64,000 bases of DNA from Novosphingobium sp. JCM 18896. Its GTDB lineage: Bacteria; Pseudomonadota; Alphaproteobacteria; Sphingomonadales; Sphingomonadaceae. Both the position numbers and the translations under genes were made by a program. Below, in pieces: positions 8,368-15,445 of this stretch. The stretch is taken from positions 558,001-622,000 of the forward strand of contig NZ_JAPCZF010000002.1 of NCBI RefSeq assembly GCF_025938095.1, in the 5' to 3' direction. The stretch's first letter is position 1, and each line of letters starts with the position of its first letter. The notes beneath the pieces were generated by a model. That model did no database searches and had not been told where the DNA came from. It was given only the letters and a program-made list of their open reading frames with translations.

Positions 8368-8771
8368 GCCGGCAACACCTGGCCCGAGCTTTCGAGCTGG
8401 AGCGTGTAATTGCGCTCGCCGTTGAAATCGCCCGAATAGTCGAGCCGCTGGAGCAGGAACTTGCCGCGCAGCTTCTCGCCGTCCTCGAACGACAGCTCGT
8501 AGTCGTCGAGCGTTCCCGCGAGCGCATTGGCGCGCAGCCTGGCCTCGGCCGCCGAACCGAGGAAAATCCCCGCCGCGCCGACCGAGACCGCGCGCACGCC
8601 CGCGCCCGAGAGCAGCTCGCGCCAGCCCTGGCTGCCCTTGTGCGTGACGACGACGGCGTCGCCGGTCACCGACATCTGCGTCGTGCGCAGCCCGGCGACG
8701 GTCTGGTAGGCGGGCGGCACGGCGCCGTCCGAGATCTTGAGGAGGAAGGCGGCGCCTTTCTGGGCGGTCAT
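8364..8771 (-). CDS. GTA gp9-like major tail tube protein (TP901-1 family)
   Basis: This 135-residue protein begins MTAQKGAAFLLKISDGAVPP, the usual opening of TP901-1-type tail tube proteins. It contains GLRTTQMSVTGDAVVVTHKG and ends with RGKFLLQRLDYSGDFNGE and a strand-rich C-terminus. The ATG at 8771 has the Shine-Dalgarno sequence AGGAG just upstream, which supports this start over a longer frame running into the preceding genes. It would polymerise into the tail tube. It overlaps gp10 by ATGA. Confidence 0.88.
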   Translation of the reverse strand: MTAQKGAAFLLKISDGAVPPAYQTVAGLRTTQMSVTGDAVVVTHKGSQGWRELLSGAGVRAVSVGAAGIFLGSAAEARLRANALAGTLDDYELSFEDGEKLRGKFLLQRLDYSGDFNGERNYTLQLESSGQVLPA

Positions 8772-8794
8772 GGCTGGGCTCCTGTGGTTGGGTT

Positions 8795-9181
8795 TCAGTC
8801 CGCGAGCAGGCGGAAGCGGTATTCGAGCAGGATCGCGCGGCGGCTCTCGCCCTGCTGTTCCACGCGGGCGCGGAGGAACTGCGCGGTGACGACGGTGAAA
8901 CCGGGCTGGTCGCGCGGCAGGGCGGCGATCCGCGCCTCGATCGCGGCGACGAGATCGCCGGCGGCATCGGGCCTGTCGCCGCGGGCGTGGAGTTCGAGCG
9001 CGAGGCGAACCTCGCGGCCCAGGGCGGTCTTGCACGACCAGTCGGCGCTGGCGCTGGTGGCGATCGCCAGCCAGGGCAAAGCGGCGCGCACGGGCATCTC
9101 CTCGCTGACGCCGTTGAGCGCGGCGAGCGCGGGATCGGCGCGCAGCCAGGCGAGCAGCGCGGCGCGCAGGGGGACTTCCAT
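8795..9181 (-). CDS. GTA gp8-like tail completion protein (DUF3168)
   Basis: This 128-residue protein begins MEVPLRAALLAWLRADPALA and contains ALPWLAIATSAS, ARGDRPDAAGDLVAAIEARI and a final ILLEYRFRLLAD. This is the DUF3168 pattern of the RcGTA gp8 family, related to lambda gpU/SPP1 gp17 tail terminators. It sits directly before the major tail protein, the usual place. It starts 3 bases after the preceding small gene, within one transcript. The inferred role is closing the tail tube at the head-proximal end. Confidence 0.85.
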   Translation of the reverse strand: MEVPLRAALLAWLRADPALAALNGVSEEMPVRAALPWLAIATSASADWSCKTALGREVRLALELHARGDRPDAAGDLVAAIEARIAALPRDQPGFTVVTAQFLRARVEQQGESRRAILLEYRFRLLAD

Positions 9182-9184
9182 CGC

Positions 9185-9337
9185 TCAGTCCTTTCCGAAA
9201 AGCGGCCAGAGCAGGCCGGCGCGGCGCCAGCGGCGCGGATCGTCGCGGCGGGCGAGTTCGCGCTGCGCCGCGAGCGCGCGGGCCTTGGCCAGCAAGCGGG
9301 CCGCCAGACGATCGAAGGCCCGATCGAAATCGCTCAT
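9185..9337 (-). CDS. 50-residue basic protein in the gp7 position of the GTA cluster
   Basis: The ATG at 9337 forms an ATGA overlap with the connector stop. The product is MSDFDRAFDRLAARLLAKAR followed by an RRDDPRRWRRAG block ending WPLFGKD. It is very short, basic and helical. In RcGTA this place is taken by gp7, a head-tail adaptor of about 110 residues, and I see no full-length gp7 here. It may be a reduced adaptor or a lineage-specific protein. Support is the coupling to its neighbours and conserved spacing, not homology. Confidence 0.55.
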   Translation of the reverse strand: MSDFDRAFDRLAARLLAKARALAAQRELARRDDPRRWRRAGLLWPLFGKD

Positions 9338-9882
9338 GCCAACCGCATCCGCCGCCACGGGCGCCACAGCGCCGCGACCGCCGCGGGTGGCAAAGGCGCG
9401 GCCTCGGCGCCGTCGCGGGCACGGTGCTGGTGCGCGGCGAGACGCATGACGCCATGGCGCAGACCATCGGGCAGGCCGTCCCAGGCGGGAGCCAGGCCGG
9501 CGGTGAAGCGCACCGCGATGCGCTCGGCCGCGACCGGCGCGAAGACCCGCACCCGCGCGCCGCCGTCGGCCTCGAGTTCGAGGGCATAGGCCTCGGCCGG
9601 CAACGCAAAGCGCGCGCCGCTGGCGGGAACGCCGTAGAGCGCGGTGACCGCCTGGACCGGCCGCGTCGCGAGCGCTTGCCAGTCGCGCGACAGCGGCAGG
9701 ATCTCTTCGCAGCTCGCGGCGATCGGCATCTGGCCAGTGAAGGCCTCGCAGGTCTCGAGCGCGGTGCCGAGCAGCGCGGCCAGCGGTGCATCGTCCGCCG
9801 GCGTGGTCACGCCGAGCCATTGCTTGAGTTCGGCCAGCGCCGCCGAGGCCAGCGCCGGGGGCGTGACGAATGTCCGCTGCAT
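9334..9882 (-). CDS. GTA gp6-like head-tail connector protein
   Basis: This 182-residue protein begins MQRTFVTPPALASAALAELK, then KQWLGVTTPADDAPLAALLGTA and a CEAFTGQM helix, matching the phiE125 gp8/HK97 gp6 connector type. The middle is beta-rich (YALELEADGGARVRVFAP) and the end is VRFTAGLAPAWDGLPDGLRHGVMRLAAH. The start at 9882 has AAAGGA upstream, whereas the extra in-frame residues before it are translated palindrome. The inferred role is a ring below the portal that receives the tail. Confidence 0.84.
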   Translation of the reverse strand: MQRTFVTPPALASAALAELKQWLGVTTPADDAPLAALLGTALETCEAFTGQMPIAASCEEILPLSRDWQALATRPVQAVTALYGVPASGARFALPAEAYALELEADGGARVRVFAPVAAERIAVRFTAGLAPAWDGLPDGLRHGVMRLAAHQHRARDGAEAAPLPPAAVAALWRPWRRMRLA

Positions 9883-9901
9883 GGGGGATTCCTTTGCGAA
9901 G

Positions 9902-10011
9902 GATCCTCCCCTGCAAGGGGAGGGGGACCGCCGAAGGCGGTGGAGGGGTGTCCCGGCCAGCGGTGACACCCCTCCGTCAGCGCTCTGCGCTGCCTCCAAA
10001 GGGGGAGGATC
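9902..10011. repeat. palindromic intergenic element, family A
   Basis: The arms GATCCTCCCCTGCAAGGGGA and the degenerate CCTCCAAAGGGGGAGGATC flank GTGGAGGGGTGTC and GACACCCCTCCGTCA segments. The element lies between the major capsid gene and the connector gene in the GTA cluster and could form a strong stem-loop in the mRNA that tunes head versus tail gene expression. Confidence 0.85.
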
Positions 10012-10018
10012 TAGGGCG

Positions 10019-11155
10019 TCAGGCCGAGATCTTGAGCAGCTTGATCGCGTCGCTGTCGAGCACCTGCCCGCCCACGCGCTTGGTCGCGTAGAAGTGGACG
10101 AAGGGCTTGTTGGTGAAGGGATCGCGCAAGATCGTCGTCGCGTTGCGCTCGGCGATCAGATAGCCGGCCTGGAAGTTGCCGAAGGCGATCGGGAAAGTGC
10201 CCGCGGCGACGTCGGGCATGTCCGCGGCCTCGACCACCGGGTAGCCGAGCAGCCGGTCGGGCTGGCCCTGGGCGATGCCCGGCTGCCAGAGAAAGGCGCC
10301 GTGCGCGTCCTTGAGCTTGCGCACCGAGGCCAGGGTCGTGGCGTTCATCACCCAGGTCGCGTTCTGGCGATGCGCGGCCTTGAGCTGGTGGACCAGGTCG
10401 ATCAGCTTGAGATCGGGCGCGGCATCGAAGCCCGAGGCATTGCCGCTGGCGAGGAACTGCAAGGTGCCGAAAGCGCGGACGCCGTCGGCCGTCGCCGCGG
10501 TCGGCGCGGCGAGGAAGCCCTTGGGCTGGTTGGTGCCGCTGCCCGAGACGAAGGCCTGGCCTTCGGCACGCGCGAACTCGGTGGCGATCTCGCCGGCCAG
10601 CCAGGATTCGAGATCGAAGGCCGCGTCGTCGAGCATGGTCTGGCTGACCGCGGGATTGGCGTAGAGCTCGCCCGCGGGCGGGACGATCTCGGCGAAGGCC
10701 GGGGTCGCGGTCTCGGGCCGCGCGGCGGTCTCGCTGACCCAGCCGGCGGCGGTGCCGCTGGTCGTGATCAGCTTGCGATAGCCGGCCGTGCCGGTCTGGA
10801 CGACCTGGGCGATCGACCGGATCGGACTGATGTTGCGCAGCCGCGCGGCGATCGCCGCGTCGATCTCGCGCGGGACGGCATAGCCGCCATCGGCCAGCAC
10901 CGAACCCGACAGCGACTTGATCTCGCTCTCGCGCCCCTGGCGCAGATAGCCGTCGACGAAGCCTTTGACCTCGGGGCTGGCGATACCACCGCCGTCGAGC
11001 GCCGGACGCCCAGCAGCACGGGCGACGCGGTCGAGCCGCGACTTCACCTCCTCGACATCGGTGCTGAGCCGGTCGATCGCCTCGTCGGCGGCGTCCTGGC
11101 GTGCGACGAGATCGAACGAGGCGTCGAGCGCCCCGTCCTGTACCGGGTAATCCAT
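10019..11155 (-). CDS. GTA gp5-like HK97-fold major capsid protein
   Basis: This 378-residue protein has an N-terminal scaffold-like helix (DAADEAIDRLSTDVEEVKSR), a likely protease cleavage zone near residues 80-90 (LSGSVLADGGYAVP), and the HK97 shell domain with SQTMLDDAAFDLESWLAGEI, FVSGSGTNQPKGFL, WVMNATTLASVRKLKD, LLGYPVVEAADMPD and IAFGNFQAGYLIAER. This is the standard signature of GTA gp5. It lies directly after the prohead protease. It would assemble into the head shell after cleavage of the N-terminal delta domain. Confidence 0.92.
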   Translation of the reverse strand: MDYPVQDGALDASFDLVARQDAADEAIDRLSTDVEEVKSRLDRVARAAGRPALDGGGIASPEVKGFVDGYLRQGRESEIKSLSGSVLADGGYAVPREIDAAIAARLRNISPIRSIAQVVQTGTAGYRKLITTSGTAAGWVSETAARPETATPAFAEIVPPAGELYANPAVSQTMLDDAAFDLESWLAGEIATEFARAEGQAFVSGSGTNQPKGFLAAPTAATADGVRAFGTLQFLASGNASGFDAAPDLKLIDLVHQLKAAHRQNATWVMNATTLASVRKLKDAHGAFLWQPGIAQGQPDRLLGYPVVEAADMPDVAAGTFPIAFGNFQAGYLIAERNATTILRDPFTNKPFVHFYATKRVGGQVLDSDAIKLLKISA

Positions 11156-11181
11156 GGCATTATCCCTTTCCTGGTTGGAAC

Positions 11182-11571
11182 TTAGGCGATCAGATGGACG
11201 CGCGCGGCGTGCTGCATCGGGTGGGTGACGAGGCTGACCTCGAACAGGTCGATGCCGGTCAGCTCGCGTCCCTTGACGTCACGACGGAAGTCGCGCGCGC
11301 GGTAGCCGAAGCTCAGCCCGTCGATCGCGCCCCGGCGCAGGGCCAGCGCGGCGCGGCCTTCGGGATCGTCGAGCCGCGCGATCACGCGCAACCCGCGCGC
11401 ATCCTCGACCGCGCGCTCGATCCAGCCGACCCTCTGGTCCGGTCGATGCTGCCAGCACAGCGGCAAACGCTCACGCCGCTCGGCGAGACTGCGCGCGAAG
11501 GCGCCGGGCCGAATGACGTCACGCCCCGCGTCGCGCCGATCGAACAGCGCCGCATATCCGGCGAAGCGCAT
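11182..11571 (-). CDS. GTA gp4-like HK97 family prohead protease
   Basis: The start at 11571 overlaps the DUF6127 stop as TGATG and gives a 129-residue protein starting MRFAGYAALFDRRDAGRDVI. Candidate catalytic residues of the HK97 protease family are visible: His in LCWQHRPDQRVG, Ser in DGLSFGYRARDFRRD and Glu in LTGIDLFEVSLVTHPM. It is shorter than RcGTA gp4 (about 180 residues), lacking most of the C-terminal tail. It would process the capsid N-terminus during head maturation. Confidence 0.88.
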   Translation of the reverse strand: MRFAGYAALFDRRDAGRDVIRPGAFARSLAERRERLPLCWQHRPDQRVGWIERAVEDARGLRVIARLDDPEGRAALALRRGAIDGLSFGYRARDFRRDVKGRELTGIDLFEVSLVTHPMQHAARVHLIA

Positions 11572-11879
11572 CACTTGAGCAGGTCCGCCACGCCGAGCCG
11601 ATAGGCGATGCTCAGCAGCAGCAGCGCCAGGAAGCCGCGCACGGTCCATTCGACCGCGGCCTTCCAGGCGCTGGCCTTGGCGTCGCGCCAGGCGCGTAGC
11701 AGCTGGCGCAACTCGCCGAGATCGCGCGAGGCCTTCTCGTCGTCGAGCCCGAGCCCGGCCAGCATGCGCTTGGCGCCGAGCTCGCTGGCTTCCTCGACCA
11801 CAGCGCGCAGGGTGACGAAATCGGCCCCCTCGCTCGCCGCCTGGGCGACGAGCTGGGCCAGCATGTCCTGGGAAGTCAT
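11571..11879 (-). CDS. DUF6127-like small membrane protein in the GTA cluster
   Basis: This 102-residue protein has a helical N-terminal part (MLAQLVAQAASEGADFVTLR; ELGELRQLLRAWRDAKASAW) and one C-terminal hydrophobic helix (VRGFLALLLLSIAYRLGVA). It is coupled to the portal gene (ATGA) and to the protease gene (TGATG). RcGTA has a small gene, orfg3.5, in the same position. A membrane-embedded role, for example tethering heads or acting as a small holin-like protein, is possible but unproven. Confidence 0.75.
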   Translation of the reverse strand: MTSQDMLAQLVAQAASEGADFVTLRAVVEEASELGAKRMLAGLGLDDEKASRDLGELRQLLRAWRDAKASAWKAAVEWTVRGFLALLLLSIAYRLGVADLLK

Positions 11880-13150
11880 CTACAGTTCCTTGAAGATTCT
11901 CCCCTGCAAGGGGAGGGGGACCGCTCGCGCAGCGAGTGGTGGAGGGGTTTCGTGCTAACGAGGGGGGACACCCCTCCGTCACGCGCTTCGCGCGCGCCAC
12001 CTCCCCTTGCAGGGGAGGATCCATCGGGTGTTTCCAGCCCCAACATCGCCCGCTTCTCGGCATCGCTGAGGAAATCGGCGGCGCTGACCTGGGCCCACAG
12101 CCGCTCGCGGTCCTCGGCCAAGGCCGGCACGCGATCGAGATCGATCGCCAGCGCCGCTTTCGGAAACCACAGCGCCAGCCCCTCGCCCAGCGCGGCGAAG
12201 ATCTTCGCGGCCAGCGGCAGAAGGGTCAGCCGCCACAGCGCGCGGTTGGCCTCCCGGTAATTGGCATAGGTCGAATCGCCGGGCAGCCCGAGCAGCATCG
12301 GCGGCACCCCGAAAGCCAGCGCGATGTCGCGCGCCGCCGCGGCCTTGAGCGTCGCGAAGTCCATGTCGGCGGGCGACAGGCTCAGCGCCTGCCACGACAG
12401 CCCGCCTTCGAGCAGCATCGGCCGTCCGGCGTTGGCGGGGCCGGAAAACGCCGCGGTCAGCTCGGCCTTGAGCCGGTCGAACTGGTCGCTGGTCAGCCCA
12501 GCACCCTCGCCGTTCTCGTAGACCAGCGCGCCCGAGGGCCGCGCCGCGTTCTCGAGCAGCTCGCGGTTCCAGCGCGCCGCGGCATTGTGGATCGCCACCG
12601 CCTGGTGCGCGGCGGAGAGACAACCGGCGCCGTAGTGATCGTCGGCCGGATGGAAATGGCGGATATGGATGAGGTTCGGCGCGGCATCCTCGGCCTCGAG
12701 CGGGATCGTCAGCGCCTTCTCGCCGACGCGGTAGGCAAAGGCCGTGGGCCAGCCGTCGGGGCCTGCCACCACCTGCATACGCTCGGGGCGCAAGGCGAAC
12801 AGCTCGACCGGCCGGCCGCGCGCGTCCTTCATCACCTGGACATAGGCATTGCCGTGCAGCAGCAGATGCGAGGCCAAGGTCTCGAGCAGCGCCTGCCCCG
12901 CGCTGGTGGCGCTGACCAGCCTGGCCATCGCCGGCTCGCTCGGTAGCAGTGGCGCGCCGCCGATGCCTTCGGCCACCAGCCGCACCGCACGCTGCGCCAC
13001 CGGATTGTCGAGATAGGCCTGCTTGACCGCCGAGGGATAGTCGTAGGTCAGCGCCTGCGCCGCATACCACGGCGAGACGAAGGAGCGCGCCAGCGGCACG
13101 CGCTCCCCCCCGCCCTTGAAGGCGGCGGCGAGCGACTGGAGGAAGGACAT
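11876..13150 (-). CDS. GTA gp3-like portal protein with a repeat-encoded C-terminal tail
   Basis: The start at 13150 (MSFLQSLAAAFKGG) has an AAGGTG ribosome site; upstream in-frame codons are translated palindrome. The 424-residue protein shows the HK97 portal pattern: VKQAYLDNPVAQRAVRLVAE, HLLLHGNAYVQVMKDARGRP, LIHIRHFHPADDHYGAGCLS, ARPSGALVY, DMDFATLKAAAARDIALAFG and the LGLPGDSTYANYREANRALW motif. After AMLGLETPD the last 45 residues or so are encoded by a family A palindromic element (11896-12021), read through in frame, and the ORF ends in an ATGA overlap with the next gene. The protein forms the dodecameric DNA entry ring of the head. Confidence 0.92.
   Translation of the reverse strand: MSFLQSLAAAFKGGGERVPLARSFVSPWYAAQALTYDYPSAVKQAYLDNPVAQRAVRLVAEGIGGAPLLPSEPAMARLVSATSAGQALLETLASHLLLHGNAYVQVMKDARGRPVELFALRPERMQVVAGPDGWPTAFAYRVGEKALTIPLEAEDAAPNLIHIRHFHPADDHYGAGCLSAAHQAVAIHNAAARWNRELLENAARPSGALVYENGEGAGLTSDQFDRLKAELTAAFSGPANAGRPMLLEGGLSWQALSLSPADMDFATLKAAAARDIALAFGVPPMLLGLPGDSTYANYREANRALWRLTLLPLAAKIFAALGEGLALWFPKAALAIDLDRVPALAEDRERLWAQVSAADFLSDAEKRAMLGLETPDGSSPARGGGAREARDGGVSPLVSTKPLHHSLRERSPSPCRGESSRNCR
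11896..12021. repeat. palindromic element, family A, inside the portal coding sequence
   Basis: The arms TCTCCCCTGCAAGGGGAGG and CCTCCCCTTGCAGGGGAGGA flank GTGGTGGAGGGGTTTC and the paired segment ACACCCCTCCGTCA. The element is about 126 bases, a multiple of three, and encodes roughly portal residues 377-418. The family members at 7186, 9902, 15273 and 48415 are non-coding, so an insertion that kept the frame is the simplest explanation. Confidence 0.85.
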
Positions 13151-13188
13151 GGGACACCTTTCGCTTTGGGCGAGGGGTTGCGTGCGGT

Positions 13189-13269
13189 GCTTCGACAAGC
13201 TCAGCACGAGCGGGTTCGGGGTAATCGGCAATACGCAAGGCCCGCTCGTCCTGAGCTCGTCGAAGGACG
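13189..13269. repeat. palindromic intergenic element, family C (CTTCGACAAGCTCAG type)
   Basis: The arms GCTTCGACAAGCTCAGCACG and GTCCTGAGCTCGTCGAAGGA form an imperfect long hairpin around an AT-richer middle. It lies between the large terminase and portal genes. A second copy of this family is at 53862-53938. Similar palindromes are common in sphingomonad genomes, where one strand reads LSLSK when translated. Confidence 0.85.
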
Positions 13270-13287
13270 TTCGCGCTAGGCCAGCAG

Positions 13288-14610
13288 CTAGGTCATCAGC
13301 ACCCGCGGCTCGGCACTACGGCCGAGCATCAGTTCGGTCAGGGCCCAGACCAGCGCGTCGGCGCGATCGGGCGAGCGGCCGGGGCCCTGGTAGGGTCCGC
13401 CGGCGACGAGCCCGCACAATTCGTCCTCGAGCGCCGCGAACACCCCGGCATGGCGCACGCGCCCGACCTCGTAGAGCGCCGCGACCGGCTCGGCGCGCGC
13501 TGCCTTGCCGCGGCTGGCGTGGACCAGTCGCAGCGGTAGCATGACGTCGGCGGCGCGCAGCACGGAGGCGACCATGGCACCGCCCTGGTTGGCCTCGGCC
13601 ACGACGCGGTCGGCGCGCCAGCGCCGCGCCGCGCGCGCGACCGCCTTGGCCCAGCGCTCGGGACTGGCCCCGGCGACCGAGGCATCGGCGAGCACGCGGC
13701 CCACGCCATCCTCGCCCAGCGCCGCGACGACGATGCCGCAGGCGTCGCCGCCGACCGAAGCCGGTGGATCGACCCCGACCACCACGCGCAGCGCGGGTAC
13801 CGAAGCCTCGGCCTCACGGCACTCCTCGATCAACGCGCGCGTCCACAGCGCGCCGGGCAGGTCCTCGATCAGTTCACCGTCGAGCTCCTGCCGGCCGAGC
13901 AGGGTCTTCGCATAGGTCTTGCGCATCGCGCGCAGGAAGCGATCGGGCAGGTTGCCGCCATTTTCCTCGGTCCTGCCGCCGCGCCGCTCGACGCCATCCT
14001 CGCTCAGAATCCGCCGAACCAGGGCTACGGCGCGCGGGGTGGTGGTGGCGAGTACCCGCGGATTCTCGCCGAGCCGCAGCCCGAGCAGCAGGTTGTCCCA
14101 GGCCGCGATCGCGCGACCACCCGCGTTTTGCCACTTGGCCACTTCATCGCACCAGGCGTGGCTATGCTGCGCGCCTCTGAGGCCTTCGGGTTCGCCGGCC
14201 GAAAACAGCATGGCCTGCGCGCCCGAAGGCCAGGTCAGTCGCCGCAGCGAAGGTTCGAACTCGGGCCTGCGCCATGGCGGCGAGCAGGCGAGGATACCAC
14301 TCTCGCCCTCGACCATGACGCTGCGCGCTTCCCCTAGCGAGGCGGCGACGAGGGCAATGCGCGCGTGCGGATCGGCCTCGGCCACACTGCGGACCCATTC
14401 CGCACCGGCGCGGGTCTTGCCAAAGCCGCGACCCGCAAGAATGAGCCAGACCCGCCAATCGCCCTCGGGCGGCAATTGCGAATCGCGGGCACGCAGTTGC
14501 CAGTCATAGGGAACCTCGTCGCGCTCCGGCTCCGACAGCCGCTTCATCAGGTGCGTGACGTGCCGCGGCTTGGCCTCGGCCAGCCACAGGTTGCGATCAA
14601 CGATCGTCAT
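13288..14610 (-). CDS. GTA gp2-like large terminase subunit
   Basis: The start at 14610 (MTIVDRNLWLAEAKPRHVTH) overlaps the small terminase end by 14 bases and gives 440 residues. The N-terminal ATPase has a Walker A motif GRGFGKT (about residues 60-66) after DWRVWLILA and a Walker B region HAWCDEVAKW. A coupling-type motif LATTTPRAVALVR follows. The C-terminal nuclease half shows acidic motifs VVGVDPPASVGGDACG, RVVAEANQGG and PDRADALVWALTEL. It would package host DNA into heads. Any longer frame upstream is a shadow of the small terminase gene. Confidence 0.93.
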   Translation of the reverse strand: MTIVDRNLWLAEAKPRHVTHLMKRLSEPERDEVPYDWQLRARDSQLPPEGDWRVWLILAGRGFGKTRAGAEWVRSVAEADPHARIALVAASLGEARSVMVEGESGILACSPPWRRPEFEPSLRRLTWPSGAQAMLFSAGEPEGLRGAQHSHAWCDEVAKWQNAGGRAIAAWDNLLLGLRLGENPRVLATTTPRAVALVRRILSEDGVERRGGRTEENGGNLPDRFLRAMRKTYAKTLLGRQELDGELIEDLPGALWTRALIEECREAEASVPALRVVVGVDPPASVGGDACGIVVAALGEDGVGRVLADASVAGASPERWAKAVARAARRWRADRVVAEANQGGAMVASVLRAADVMLPLRLVHASRGKAARAEPVAALYEVGRVRHAGVFAALEDELCGLVAGGPYQGPGRSPDRADALVWALTELMLGRSAEPRVLMT

Positions 14611-15121
14611 CGTCGGGCACATCGCCGAGACGTTCGGCCACCAGCTTGTCGGCCAGAACGAGCGCCCGCATCTCGGCGATCTTGCGATCGATCGAGGCGC
14701 GCACCGTGGCGGCATCGACATTGGCGCGGCGAGCCTTCTCGCGCGCCACCGTGTCACGATGCTGTTGCAGCACGCGCATCGCCGCCAGCGGGTTGAACTT
14801 GGGCCCGCCCTGGATCTCGCCGGTGCGCAGATGATGGAGCAGTTCCATCTCCAGATTGTCGTATCCGGCAGCGAGGGCTTCCATCCAGCGATCGTAGAAC
14901 CGCCGATCGCGGCGGCGCAGGTCGTAGACGGCGGCACGGGTAACCCCGGCATGAGCGCAAGCGGCGGCCACGTTCGAGGTTTCGGCAAGTTTCGCAAAGA
15001 ACGGTTCGCGCCAGCGGTTGCTGAGCTTGCCCGTCGTTGAGGCCGCGGCATCGGCCTCAGCATCACGCAGGGGCTTGCGCGCGACACGCTTCGAACGTGC
15101 CGGAGTCAAATCATCGGTCAT
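14597..15121 (-). CDS. small terminase-like DNA-binding protein
   Basis: The 174-residue product from ATG 15121 begins MTDDLTPARSKRVARKP and contains a helix-turn-helix (AETSNVAAACAHAGVTRAAV followed by YDLRRRDRRFYDRWMEALAA). The remainder is helical (HHLRTGEIQGGPKFNPLAAM; QQHRDTVAREKARRANVDAA) with an acidic DVPDDDDR end, as in terminase small subunits. An alternative ATG at 15175 adds 18 residues but lies only about 8 bases after the predicted transcription start, so 15121 is preferred. It is the first gene of the GTA cluster and would select DNA for packaging. Confidence 0.78.
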   Translation of the reverse strand: MTDDLTPARSKRVARKPLRDAEADAAASTTGKLSNRWREPFFAKLAETSNVAAACAHAGVTRAAVYDLRRRDRRFYDRWMEALAAGYDNLEMELLHHLRTGEIQGGPKFNPLAAMRVLQQHRDTVAREKARRANVDAATVRASIDRKIAEMRALVLADKLVAERLGDVPDDDDR

Positions 15122-15189
15122 GGATATGTCTCGAAGAACGGCGAAGCGGTCCGACCCGAAGGCGACTCGCTTCATCGCGATGTTCCCGT

Positions 15190-15218
15190 TATGTACCGAA
15201 TGAGCGTGACGATGTCAA
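15190..15218 (-). promoter_or_regulatory. sigma70-type promoter for the GTA cluster
   Basis: On the minus strand TTGACA (15218-15213) and TACATA (15195-15190) are separated by exactly 17 bases, which is consensus at all six positions of -35 and at four of six of -10. Transcription would begin near 15183, about 60 bases before the preferred small-terminase start. Confidence 0.65.
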
Positions 15219-15223
15219 GCAGA

Positions 15224-15242
15224 AATAACCCATTTGGTTATT
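15224..15242. promoter_or_regulatory. candidate operator upstream of the GTA promoter
   Basis: AATAACC-CATTT-GGTTATT is a perfect 7-base inverted repeat ending 5 bases upstream of the -35 box. That is the usual place of an activator site, although steric repression is also possible. It is AT-rich in an otherwise GC-rich region. The binding protein is unknown. Confidence 0.5.
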
Positions 15243-15272
15243 GCCCCCGGAATCGCGCCCGTCTAAACGGCA

Positions 15273-15425
15273 ATCCTCCCCGGTACGGGGAGGGGGACCG
15301 CGACGCCGGAGGCGGCGTGGTGGAGGGGGCTATCGTCCCAACGCTTCGGCGAAAGGGTGTGCCCGACCGGCAGCCCCCCTCCACCGCCGCTTCGCGACGG
15401 TCCCCCTCCCCGTAGCGGGGAGGAT
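15273..15425. repeat. palindromic intergenic element, family A (long copy)
   Basis: The arms ATCCTCCCCGGTACGGGGAG and CTCCCCGTAGCGGGGAGGAT flank GGTGGAGGGGGCTATCG and the paired CAGCCCCCCTCCACCGCC. It occupies most of the divergent gap between the GTA promoter and the VTT-domain gene. Confidence 0.85.
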
Positions 15426-15445
15426 GACTGACGCCGGAGATCCCC

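Larger units (their letters stand above)
949..15121 (-). mobile_element. gene transfer agent (GTA)-like structural gene cluster
   Basis: Seventeen co-oriented genes give the order terminase, portal, protease, capsid, connector, tail, tape measure, DUF2460, DUF2163, NlpC/P60, gp15, DUF2793. This is the gene order of the Rhodobacter capsulatus GTA (RcGTA) cluster, including its diagnostic tail-tip series gp12-gp15. There is no integrase, repressor, replication gene, holin or endolysin in or beside the cluster, and its base composition matches the flanks, as expected of a domesticated GTA rather than a recent prophage. Many genes overlap by ATGA, which implies translational coupling. The tape measure protein is short, fitting the short GTA tail. 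Whether particles are produced cannot be read from the sequence. Confidence 0.88.

Noticed and set aside
13151..13231. N-terminal extension of the portal frame
   Set aside because: Its codons read a family C palindrome; AAGGTG lies before the start at 13150.
14611..15087. N-terminal extension of the large terminase frame
   Set aside because: The added residues are an out-of-frame shadow of the small terminase gene. The start at 14610 gives the usual terminase N-terminus and an overlapping stop/start.
949..15121. Interpretation as an active prophage
   Set aside because: There is no integrase, repressor, replication, lysis or attachment-site sequence, and the gene order and short tape measure match GTA clusters. 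Active production cannot be excluded by sequence alone.
15273..15425. Palindromic elements as CRISPR repeats or insertion sequences
   Set aside because: The copies are dispersed, each internally palindromic, without spacers in array or any transposase gene.
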